Shown: in pieces, positions 16,535-24,017 of the stretch | How positions within the stretch are numbered: the stretch's first letter is position 1 | How the letters are laid out: every line of letters begins with the position of its first letter | Notes under the pieces: generated by a model | What the model was told of the DNA's origin: nothing | Database searches by the model: none | The model's input: only the letters and a program-made list of their open reading frames with translations | Position numbers and translations under genes: made by a program | From: Pseudoduganella flava | GTDB taxonomy: Bacteria; Pseudomonadota; Gammaproteobacteria; Burkholderiales; Burkholderiaceae_D | Reading direction: 5' to 3' | Assembly (NCBI RefSeq): GCF_007830495.1 | Contig: NZ_VLKW01000010.1 | Span: 224,205-288,204 of the forward strand | DNA length: 64,000 nucleotides

Positions 16535-17446
16535 TTACCCCTTCACTGCGCCGTTGGCGATACCGCGGACGAACCAGCGGCCGGAAAAGAAATACAGCGC
16601 GAGCGGCACCAGCGACGTCAGGATCGTCGCCGCCATGTTGACGTTGTACAGCCGCTCGCCCGTCGTCGTGTTGATGATGTTGTTCAGCTGGACCGTCATC
16701 GGCAGGTTGTCCGAGCCGGCGAACACGAGGCCCAGCAGAAAGTCGTTCCAGATGTTCGTCACCTGCATGATCAGCGCGACGACGATCACCGGTGTCGACA
16801 TCGGCAGCATCAGCGCGAAGAAGATGCGCCAGAAACCGCCGCCGTCGATGCGCGCCGCCTTGAACAGCTCCTGCGGCAAGGCCGCGTAGTAATTGCGGAA
16901 CAATAGCGTCATCATCGGCATGCCGAACACGATATGGACGATGACGATGCCGGGCAGGCTGCTGTACAGCTCCACGGCTGCCAGCGCCCGCACCAGCGGA
17001 TACAGCATCACCTGCCCGGGAATGAACGCGCCGATCATCAGCACGGCGAACAGCAGGTTCGCGCCGCGCGGCCGCCAGAACGACAGCGCATAGCCGTTGA
17101 CGGCACCGAGCGCGATCGACAGCACGACGCTGGGTACCGTGATCTTCACGGAATTCCAGAAGCCGCCGCGGATGCCCTCGCATTCGAGTCCCGTGCAGGC
17201 GGCCTGCCACGCATTGCGCCACGGCTCGACGGTAGGCGCCAGCGGCAGCGCGAAGATGTTCCCCAGCCGGATCTCGGCCATCGGCTTCACGGACGTCACC
17301 AGCATCACGTACAGCGGCACGAGGAAGAACAGCGCGGCCGATATCAGGAACAGGTAGATGCCGATGCGCGCCGGCGTGAAGTGGCTGCGGCGCGGCGGGC
17401 GGGCGACGGCGGGCGGTTGCACTGCCAGTTCGATGTCGCGCTTCAT
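16535..17446 (-). CDS. Sugar ABC transporter permease (MalG type)
   Basis: A 303-residue permease with six predicted helices. The EAA loop LPQELFKAARIDGGGFWRIFFALMLPM (written here in two parts: ELFKAARIDGGG and FWRIFFALMLP) docks the ATPase. CUT1 MalG-like. The start ATG overlaps the stop of the upstream permease by 4 bases (ATGA). It ends 4 bases before the ATPase start, so the transport genes are translationally linked. Confidence 0.92.
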   Translation of the reverse strand: MKRDIELAVQPPAVARPPRRSHFTPARIGIYLFLISAALFFLVPLYVMLVTSVKPMAEIRLGNIFALPLAPTVEPWRNAWQAACTGLECEGIRGGFWNSVKITVPSVVLSIALGAVNGYALSFWRPRGANLLFAVLMIGAFIPGQVMLYPLVRALAAVELYSSLPGIVIVHIVFGMPMMTLLFRNYYAALPQELFKAARIDGGGFWRIFFALMLPMSTPVIVVALIMQVTNIWNDFLLGLVFAGSDNLPMTVQLNNIINTTTGERLYNVNMAATILTSLVPLALYFFSGRWFVRGIANGAVKG

Positions 17447-18342
17447 GAGCGTCCTCTCTGCGCCGCCTTGCCGCGGGCGTAGTACAGCGGTGCGACAATC
17501 GCCAGCACCGTCAGCAGCAGCACGATCGATGCGGCCGACGCGAGGCCGATGTTGGCGCGGCCGAACAGGTAGTCCATGATGAATTTGGCCGGCACTTCGC
17601 TGGCCGTGCCAGGGCCGCCCTGCGTCATCGCGACGACCGCGTCGAACAGCTTGACGACCATCACGAACAGCAGCATGAACGCCGTCGACAGCGACGGCCA
17701 CAGCATCGGCAGCACGATCGACACGTACACGCGCCACTTCGGGATGCCGTCGATGCGGGCGGCCTTCCACAGCTCTTCGTCGATGCCGCGCAGGCCGGAC
17801 AGCAACAGCGCCATCACAAGGCCGGACGCCTGCCAGACGGTGGCGATGACGATCGTGTACAACACCTTGTCCTGCTGGACGATCCAGTCGAACGCGAACG
17901 TGTCGAAGCCGAGGTGACGCACCACCTGCTGGACGCCCAGCTCCGGGTTCAGGATCCACTGCCACACGAGCCCCGTGGCGACGAACGACATCGCATACGG
18001 ATACAGGAACACGGTGCGCAGCATGCCTTCGCCGGCCACCTTCTGGTCGATGAACACGGCCAGCAGGAAGCCCAGCACGAGGCAGGCGGCGATGAACAGC
18101 AGGCCGTACACGGCCAGGTTCTCCAGCGACAGCAGCCAGCGCGCGTTGCGGAACAGGCGTTCGTACTGGCCCAGGCCGACGAAGTCGCCGGCCGGGAAGA
18201 TGCGGCTCGACGATACCGAGACGCGGGCCGTCCACAGGATCGTCAGCACGTAGGCGCCGAGTGCCACGGCGGCCATCGGCACCAGCGCCAGATAGGCCGA
18301 GAAGCACGCGAGCGAGGAACCGGGGCGGCGCACGGCTACCAT
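17443..18342 (-). CDS. Sugar ABC transporter permease (MalF type)
   Basis: A 299-residue permease with six predicted helices and an EAA loop DEELWKAARIDGIPKWRVY. It pairs with the MalG-type permease to form the membrane channel. It overlaps the binding-protein gene by 7 bases and the next permease by 4, which indicates one polycistronic message. Confidence 0.92.
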   Translation of the reverse strand: MVAVRRPGSSLACFSAYLALVPMAAVALGAYVLTILWTARVSVSSSRIFPAGDFVGLGQYERLFRNARWLLSLENLAVYGLLFIAACLVLGFLLAVFIDQKVAGEGMLRTVFLYPYAMSFVATGLVWQWILNPELGVQQVVRHLGFDTFAFDWIVQQDKVLYTIVIATVWQASGLVMALLLSGLRGIDEELWKAARIDGIPKWRVYVSIVLPMLWPSLSTAFMLLFVMVVKLFDAVVAMTQGGPGTASEVPAKFIMDYLFGRANIGLASAASIVLLLTVLAIVAPLYYARGKAAQRGRS

Positions 18343-19613
18343 GTGTTGTCCTTGATCGCCTGGGCGAACGCCTGCTGGGCGCGTTCCGGCGTTTCGTTAC
18401 GGTTCCAGTAATTGGTCAGCACGTCCTGCAGTGCGCCGTTCAGGTCCGGGTCGAGCAGCATCTCCGCGTTCGGCAGCTGGCGCGACTTGTCCTGCATGAT
18501 CTCGATGCCCATGCGCGCGCACAGGTCCAGCTTCGTCATGTCGACGTCCGGCCGGATCGGAATGGAACCCTTGCGGGCGCTGAATTCGGCCTGCGGGCCG
18601 GGCGCCGTCATCACGGCGGCGAGCAGCTTCTGCGCCTTGACGATCTGCGGCTTCGCCGTCTTCGGGAACACGAACGCGTCGCCGGCCACCATGTACGGCG
18701 GCTTGGCGCCGAAGCCGGGGAAGCAGCCGAAGTCCTTGCCGGCCACCTGCCCGGCCGACGTGAACTCGCCCTTGGCCCAGTCGCCCATGATCTGCACGCC
18801 GGCCCGTCCGGACACGACGAGCGCCGTCGCATCGTTCCAGTTGCGGCCCGGCGAGCCCGGATCGGTGTACCCGCGCAGTGCCTTGAACTTCACGAGCACG
18901 TCGCGAAACGCCGGCGAATGCACTGCCTTGATGTCGCGGTCGCGGTAGATCTTCAGGTACAGCTCGGAGCCGCCGACGAGCGCGAAGATGGCGTCGAACA
19001 GGATCTTCTCTTGCCACACCTGGCCGCCGAACGCCAGCGGGATCAGGCCGGCCTTCTTCAGCTTGTCCAGCTGGGCGACGAATTCGTCCCAGCTCTTCGG
19101 CTCGGCCTTGATGCCGGCCTTTGCATACGCGGCCTTCGAGTAGAAGAACCAGGCCGGCATGTGGATGTCGACGGGCGCCGCATAGTAATGGCCGTTGATC
19201 TTGATGACGTCGATGATCGTCTGCGGCAGCACCTTGTCCCAGCTGCCCTGGGCAGCCACGTCGTCGACGTTGTTCAGCAAGCCCTGGTCGACGATGTCGC
19301 GAAACTGCTTGGACGTGTTGAATTGCGCGGCGACGGGGGCATTGCCGCCGACGATGCGGTTGATCGTCGACGCGCGCGACTGGTCGGCGCCCGCCACGGC
19401 CTGGTCGATCCATTGCCCGCCGGCGCGCGTGAACGCGTCGGCGAACTGGCGGATCGCCGCGGACTCGCCGCCCGAAGTCCACCAGTGCGACACCGTGGCC
19501 CTCAGCGGCGCGGCGGGCGGCGGCTGCACCGCCTGCGCCGGCGGCAGCGCCAGTGGCAGCACAAGTGGCAGCACCAGCGCCGCGGCCACCGCGCCAGGGA
19601 TAGCCTTGTTCAT
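18336..19613 (-). CDS. Extracellular sugar-binding protein of an ABC importer
   Basis: A 425-residue periplasmic binding protein (family 1 solute-binding). Signal peptide about 1-28 (VLPLVLPLALPPAQA), then ATVSHWWTSGGE, typical of glucose/oligosaccharide-binding proteins, and a VMGDWAKGEF-like IMGDWAKGEF motif. It delivers sugar to the permeases encoded next. The start at 19613 has GGAGAC before it; the frame is open six codons further. The sugar is not readable from sequence; a beta-glucoside is suggested by the upstream GH1 gene. Confidence 0.92.
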   Translation of the reverse strand: MNKAIPGAVAAALVLPLVLPLALPPAQAVQPPPAAPLRATVSHWWTSGGESAAIRQFADAFTRAGGQWIDQAVAGADQSRASTINRIVGGNAPVAAQFNTSKQFRDIVDQGLLNNVDDVAAQGSWDKVLPQTIIDVIKINGHYYAAPVDIHMPAWFFYSKAAYAKAGIKAEPKSWDEFVAQLDKLKKAGLIPLAFGGQVWQEKILFDAIFALVGGSELYLKIYRDRDIKAVHSPAFRDVLVKFKALRGYTDPGSPGRNWNDATALVVSGRAGVQIMGDWAKGEFTSAGQVAGKDFGCFPGFGAKPPYMVAGDAFVFPKTAKPQIVKAQKLLAAVMTAPGPQAEFSARKGSIPIRPDVDMTKLDLCARMGIEIMQDKSRQLPNAEMLLDPDLNGALQDVLTNYWNRNETPERAQQAFAQAIKDNTW

Positions 19614-19694
19614 TTTGTCTCCATGGCGCATCGAGGCGCCTTTTTGGTATGGGATGCTTATGATAAGTGAAACAGGCTTGCCGGCAGAAGGGCT

Positions 19695-21080
19695 TTAAGG
19701 TCTCCCTCTTCGTTGTGCCAGGAAGTCGCGCACCAGCTGGGCGCTGCGCTTGACGGTGCGGCGCTGCGTGGCATAGTCGACGTGGACGATGCCGAAGCGC
19801 CGCTCGTAGCCGAAGGCCCACTCGAAATTGTCCATCAGCGACCAGATGAAGTAGCCGCGCACGTCGACGCCGGCCTTCACGGCCTGGTCGACGGCGGCCA
19901 GGTGGCGGTTCAGGAACGCGATACGCTGGCCGTCGACGACCTGGCCGTCCACCACCTCGTCGTCGCAGGCCATGCCGTTCTCCGTGATGTAGATCGGTGG
20001 CAGGTTCGCATACCGCCCGTGGAAGCCGACCAGCAGGTCGCGCAGGCCGTCCGGGTGCACTTCCCAGCCCATCTGCGTGCGCTCGACGCCTTCCAATGGC
20101 ACTTCCACGTAGCCGCCGTTGTCGTCGGCGCGCACATTGGTGCGGAAGTAGTAATTGATGCCCAGGAAGTCGAGCGGCGCGGCGATGAGCGCCAGGTCGC
20201 CATCGTGCACCGGCGGCGCGGCGTCCTGCCACAGCTCTTCATACAGCGCGGCCGGATAGCGGCACTTCAGCAGCGGGTCGAGCACCCAGTCGTTGTGCTG
20301 CATCTCGAAGAGTTCCGCGGCGCGCCGGTCCGCGGCTGTGTCGCCATCCGTCGTGCCGCGGCCGACGTTGATGACGATGCCCTTCTGCGAAGCGGGGTCG
20401 TTGCGGCGCAGCGCCTGCAGCGCCAGGCCATGGCCCAGCAGCAGGTGGTGCATCGCCTGGTTGGCCTCGACGACGCTGGTGCGGCCGGGCGCGTGGTGGC
20501 CGGTGCCGTAGCCGTGCATCGCCGAGCACCATGGCTCGTTCAACGTCGACCAGAAATCGACGAGGCCCGCCAGCTCACGGCTCATCAGGTCCGCGTACTC
20601 AGCGAAGCGATACGCCGTGTCGCGATTGCGCCAGCCGCCGGCGTCTTCCAGGTGCTGAGGCAGGTCCCAGTGGTACAGCGTGACCGACGTCTGGATCCCC
20701 TTCTCGCGCAGCGCTTGCAGCAGGTTGCGGTAGAACGCGATGCCCGTCTCGTTCGGCCGGCCGGCGGCATCCATCACGCGCGGCCACGCGATCGAGAGGC
20801 GGTAGGCTTCGACGCCGAGCGATGCGATCAGTTCCACGTCGTCGCGCCAGCGATGGTAGTGGTCGCAAGCGACGGCGCCGGTGTCGCCATGCAGCACCTT
20901 GCCGGGCGTGGCCGAGAAGGTATCCCAGATGGACGGCAGGCGGCCATCCTCGTCCACGGCGCCCTCGATCTGGTAGGCGGCGGTGGCGACGCCGAGCAGG
21001 AAGTCCTTGCGCCACAGGACGGAGTCCGGCGGCGCGTCGAAGGTCTCCGCCACCTGAGCGTGCAATGCATTGTGAACCAC
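19695..21080 (-). CDS. GH1 beta-glucosidase
   Basis: A 461-residue glycoside hydrolase family 1 enzyme that releases glucose from beta-glucosides such as cellobiose. Acid/base Glu182 in TLNEPW and nucleophile Glu367 in YITENG are both present, as are the QIEGA motif and LYHWDLPQ. No signal peptide, so it acts on imported sugar in the cytosol. The start is taken at GTG 21080 because AAGGAG lies 5 bases before it; a longer frame to an ATG at 21131 would begin inside the operator palindrome and is unlikely. First gene of the sugar operon, 81 bases before the binding-protein gene. Confidence 0.93.
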   Translation of the reverse strand: MVHNALHAQVAETFDAPPDSVLWRKDFLLGVATAAYQIEGAVDEDGRLPSIWDTFSATPGKVLHGDTGAVACDHYHRWRDDVELIASLGVEAYRLSIAWPRVMDAAGRPNETGIAFYRNLLQALREKGIQTSVTLYHWDLPQHLEDAGGWRNRDTAYRFAEYADLMSRELAGLVDFWSTLNEPWCSAMHGYGTGHHAPGRTSVVEANQAMHHLLLGHGLALQALRRNDPASQKGIVINVGRGTTDGDTAADRRAAELFEMQHNDWVLDPLLKCRYPAALYEELWQDAAPPVHDGDLALIAAPLDFLGINYYFRTNVRADDNGGYVEVPLEGVERTQMGWEVHPDGLRDLLVGFHGRYANLPPIYITENGMACDDEVVDGQVVDGQRIAFLNRHLAAVDQAVKAGVDVRGYFIWSLMDNFEWAFGYERRFGIVHVDYATQRRTVKRSAQLVRDFLAQRRGRP

Positions 21081-21113
21081 AAAAACTCCTTCGCTGATGA
21101 GTCTGGGAAGCAC

Positions 21114-21133
21114 AAGTGGAAGCGCTTCCACTT
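21114..21133. promoter_or_regulatory. LacI-family operator (perfect 20-bp palindrome)
   Basis: AAGTGGAAGCGCTTCCACTT is a perfect palindrome with the central CG seen in LacI/GalR-family operators; its 14-bp core TGGAAGCGCTTCCA is close to the known CebR-type cellobiose operator TGGGAGCGCTCCCA. It lies about 5 to 24 bases after the predicted transcription start of the GH1-ABC-TonB operon, a position where a bound repressor blocks RNA polymerase. The LacI-family gene at 11628 is the likely binder (inference). Confidence 0.85.
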
Positions 21134-21144
21134 CGATGTTGCCA

Positions 21145-21174
21145 ATACTATCAGTGATATTTTTCCCCCGTCAA
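21145..21174 (-). promoter_or_regulatory. Sigma-70-type promoter of the sugar operon
   Basis: On the minus strand, TTGACG (-35, bases 21169-21174), an 18-base spacer and TAGTAT (-10, bases 21145-21150). It is followed within about a dozen bases by the operator palindrome and then by the GH1 start. Confidence 0.7.
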
Positions 21175-21245
21175 ACACTTTTTGGAAAGGTTTCCCATCG
21201 TGGCAAAAAGCCTACAATGCCCTGCTGAGCTGGTCGCTAAACAAC

Positions 21246-21432
21246 GGGGGACTGTCCCTCGTTTTTGGAAATTATTTCCGATGGGATCCGGCCAACGGGC
21301 GAAATTGCCGCACGTTCGCGGCAAAATGCACCGGTTAGGCGGAGATAGCCCGGCAGCAAGCAAAAAGTTGCCAAAAACGAGGGACAGTCCCCGAATTTGG
21401 GAAATGTTTCCGAAAAACGGGGTCTGACCCCG
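21246..21432. repeat. MITE-like inverted repeat, GGGGACTGTCCC family, plus a GGGGTCTGACCCC palindrome
   Basis: Arms at 21246-21268 and 21371-21392 are near-perfect inverted copies (GGGGACTGTCCCTCGTTTTTGG) bracketing about 100 bp with no gene. Next to it are GGAAATGTTTCC-like sequence and the palindrome CGGGGTCTGACCCCG (21418-21432). The arms belong to the same family as the repeat at 12651-12892. The element fills most of the gap between the sugar promoter and the next gene; nothing else was seen there. Confidence 0.8.
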
Positions 21433-21453
21433 AAGTTTGGCAACTTCGCGGTG

Positions 21454-22230
21454 TCAGCGCGTGTGGATGCGCAGGCCGTGCTCGCCGCGGGCCAGGTCGT
21501 CGTGCAGCGTAAGGGCGGGGATCGCGTAGTCGCCGCCGTTCTGGCGGCGGAACGGGATCGGGGCGGTCGTTGCCAGCGTGTCGAGGCGGGCCGCGAGGCC
21601 GTCGCGGACGGTGGCGTAACGCTCTTCGTTCATCTTGCCGGCCCGGTAGACGACATACGGCGGCAGCACGTCGAAGCCCGGGTAGTACAGGATCCCGTGC
21701 TGGATCGGGAACAGCAGCTCGTCGAGCGAACCGTTGATGCCGCGCGGGCTGTAGTGCGATTCCCAGCCGCCCGTGGTGACGACCAGCATCGCGCGCTTGC
21801 CGGCCAGCGTGCCTTCGCCGTAGCGGTCGCCCCAGTGCCGGTCCGAGTGCTCGCCGACGCCGTACGCGAAGCCGTACGCGTAGACACGCTCGATCCAGCC
21901 CTTCATGATCGCCGGCATCGAGAACCACCACAGCGGGAACTGGAAGATCACCACGTCGGCCCAGCGCAGCTTCTCTTGCTCGCGGACGATGTCGTCGCTC
22001 TGCCAGCCGTTCTGGAACGCTCGCTGCGATGCGTGCGACGGGTCGAAGCGCCCTCTTTCCGGCGGTTCCTTGCTGTCCGCGGCGTCGACGGTGGCCTTCC
22101 AGTTCATCGCATACAGGTCCGACACCTGCACCTCGTGCCCGGCGGCGCGCAGGTGGCGCAGCGCGAAGTCCTTCAGCGCGCCGTTCAGCGAGCGCGGCTC
22201 CGGGTGGGCGTACACATACAACACGTTCAT
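21454..22230 (-). CDS. NAD(P)H-dependent flavodoxin-fold oxidoreductase (quinone reductase-like)
   Basis: A 258-residue protein of the NQO1/KefF/MdaB flavodoxin-like fold: VYAHPEPRSLNGAL at the N-terminus (FMN or FAD phosphate loop), QFPLWWFSMPAIMKGWIERV, and VTTGGWESHYSPRGINGS. It probably performs two-electron reduction of quinones with NAD(P)H in the cytosol. It is divergent from a LysR gene, a common arrangement in which the LysR protein controls the reductase. Confidence 0.85.
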   Translation of the reverse strand: MNVLYVYAHPEPRSLNGALKDFALRHLRAAGHEVQVSDLYAMNWKATVDAADSKEPPERGRFDPSHASQRAFQNGWQSDDIVREQEKLRWADVVIFQFPLWWFSMPAIMKGWIERVYAYGFAYGVGEHSDRHWGDRYGEGTLAGKRAMLVVTTGGWESHYSPRGINGSLDELLFPIQHGILYYPGFDVLPPYVVYRAGKMNEERYATVRDGLAARLDTLATTAPIPFRRQNGGDYAIPALTLHDDLARGEHGLRIHTR

Positions 22231-22315
22231 GCTTTCCTCCTTTGGTTGGGATGGAAGCAGGATAGGCGTGCACGCGGTATATTAGAAATGAATTACCAGA
22301 ATACGAGCCATAGAC

Positions 22316-23224
22316 ATGATCAATCTGCTCCGCCTCGACCTGAACCTCCTCGTCACGCTCGACGTCCTGCTCGAGGAGCACAATGTGACGCGCGCCGCGG
22401 CACGCTTGCACTTGTCGCAGCCATCGATCAGCGTACAGCTGGCGCGGCTGCGCGACATGCTCAAGGATCCCCTGCTCCTGCCCGGTCCGCGCGGCATGCG
22501 CCCGACGGCACGCGCCGAGGAGCTGCGGGCACCGCTGCGCCAGGCCCTCGAATCGCTGGAACAGGCGGTGGCGCCCTCCGCGCCGTTCGACCCGGCCGCG
22601 GCCAGCCAGACGTGGTGCGTGGCCGCGTCGGACTACGGCGAGTCGACCGTCGTGCTGCCCGCGCTGGCCGGCCTGCGCGCGGCCGCGCCGGGCACGCGGC
22701 TGGCCGTCGTCGAGATGCATCCGGCCCGCATCGCCCGCCAGGCCGAACAGGGCGACATCGATCTTGCCTTCCACACCGTCGCCGGCTCGCCGCCGGGCCT
22801 GCGCCGGCGCACGCTGTTCGCGGAACGCTATGTGCTGGTGGGCCGCGCCGGCCATCCGCGCCTGAAGCGCCGGCCCACGCTGGCGCAGTTCTGCGCGCTC
22901 GACTTCGCGATCGTGTCGCCCGACGGCGGCGGCTTCGAGGGCGTTACCGATGCGGCGCTGGCCCAGGTGGGCGCGCAGCGGCGTGTCGTGCTGTCGGTGC
23001 CGCATTTCCTGTTCGTCGCATCGGCCGTCGCGCAGACGGATCTTGTCGCGATGCTGCCGCAGCGCCTGGCGCGCCAGCTGCAGGGATCACAGGATTTGCG
23101 GGTGGTGGAAGCGCCGGTCGACGTGCCGGGCTACGAGATGGCGATGCTGTGGCATGAGCGCCTGCATCGCGATCCGGCGCACCGCTGGCTGCGCGAGCAT
23201 GTCGCCGCAGCGGTGCGAGACTAA
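22316..23224 (+). CDS. LysR-family transcriptional regulator
   Basis: A 302-residue regulator with an N-terminal winged helix-turn-helix (LDLNLLVTLDVLLEEHNVTR through QPSISVQLARLR) and a C-terminal effector-binding domain (about 95-300). The pattern resembles the NodD/NahR-like group with DLNLL near the start. It is transcribed away from the flavoprotein gene with an 85-base AT-richer gap that is the likely shared control region. It ends 4 bases from the convergent phaR. Confidence 0.9.
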   Translation: MINLLRLDLNLLVTLDVLLEEHNVTRAAARLHLSQPSISVQLARLRDMLKDPLLLPGPRGMRPTARAEELRAPLRQALESLEQAVAPSAPFDPAAASQTWCVAASDYGESTVVLPALAGLRAAAPGTRLAVVEMHPARIARQAEQGDIDLAFHTVAGSPPGLRRRTLFAERYVLVGRAGHPRLKRRPTLAQFCALDFAIVSPDGGGFEGVTDAALAQVGAQRRVVLSVPHFLFVASAVAQTDLVAMLPQRLARQLQGSQDLRVVEAPVDVPGYEMAMLWHERLHRDPAHRWLREHVAAAVRD

Positions 23225-23228
23225 GGGA

Positions 23229-23789
23229 TTACTTCTTGTCGGTCGGTGCCGGCGGCACGGCGAACGGGAAAGCACCGAACAGGTTCTTGCTCTGGTTTTG
23301 CATCTGCTCCTGCATCTGCACGAACAGGCTCTTGCTCTGGTCGATGTAGTTGTTCATCATGCCCTGCATGATCGGCGCCTGCACGTTCATGAACTGGGTC
23401 CACATCTCGGGGCTGAACGTCTTGCCGTCGAAATTGGCGGCGCTTTGCGTCAGGCGGCGCTGGATGTCGGTGAACGCCTGGACGTTCTTTTCCAGGTAAG
23501 TCCCCATCATGCCCTGCATCGCGTGCCCGTAGTAGCGGATGATCTGGGCCAGCACGTCCGTCGAAAACATCGGCGCGCCGCTGGCCTCTTCCTCGAGAAT
23601 GATCTGCAACAGGATGCTGCGGGTCAGGTCTTCGTTCGACTTCGCGTCAACCACCGTGAACGGCTCATTGTCCAGCACCAGCTGCTTCACGTCGGTGAGC
23701 GTGATATACGAGCTGGTCTGCGTATCGTAGAGCCGGCGATTGGGGTACTTCTTGATCAGGCGTTCGGCAGTTTTCTTTACACTACTCAT
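23229..23789 (-). CDS. phaR: Polyhydroxyalkanoate synthesis repressor PhaR
   Basis: A 186-residue regulator. The N-terminal PHB/PHA DNA-binding domain (IKKYPNRRLYDTQTSSYITL) and the second domain (FTVVDAKSNEDLTRSILLQI) are both clear; the C-terminal third is methionine/glutamine-rich. In related bacteria PhaR represses phasin genes and binds PHA granules. An in-frame GTG directly precedes the ATG at 23789. It follows phaC in the same direction but is separated by a strong terminator, so it is probably expressed from its own promoter. Confidence 0.95.
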   Translation of the reverse strand: MSSVKKTAERLIKKYPNRRLYDTQTSSYITLTDVKQLVLDNEPFTVVDAKSNEDLTRSILLQIILEEEASGAPMFSTDVLAQIIRYYGHAMQGMMGTYLEKNVQAFTDIQRRLTQSAANFDGKTFSPEMWTQFMNVQAPIMQGMMNNYIDQSKSLFVQMQEQMQNQSKNLFGAFPFAVPPAPTDKK

Positions 23790-23843
23790 CACAAGTCCGA
23801 TTGGTGGTCATATTGCGCCGCAGCGCATACCGTGTTGACTTCG

Positions 23844-23871
23844 AAAAAAAAGCGAACCGAGAGTTCGCTTT
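23844..23871 (-). terminator. Intrinsic terminator after phaC
   Basis: On the minus strand, a 9-bp stem (AAAGCGAAC with GTTCGCTTT, 5-base loop) runs into eight T. It lies about 150 bases beyond the phaC stop and 55 bases before phaR. The 146 bases between the phaC stop and the hairpin show no gene. Confidence 0.85.
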
Positions 23872-24017
23872 CACTAGCCCTGCGCACCCTATTATAGAGT
23901 GAAAATTTCGCGCAATGTACGTTGCGTTATATGAAATTGGCATTAAGAACGCGTTATTGCAACGCAACCAGCACACCATCCGGGAAAAGCCGGCATCGTT
24001 TCCAACCGTTTCTCGGC

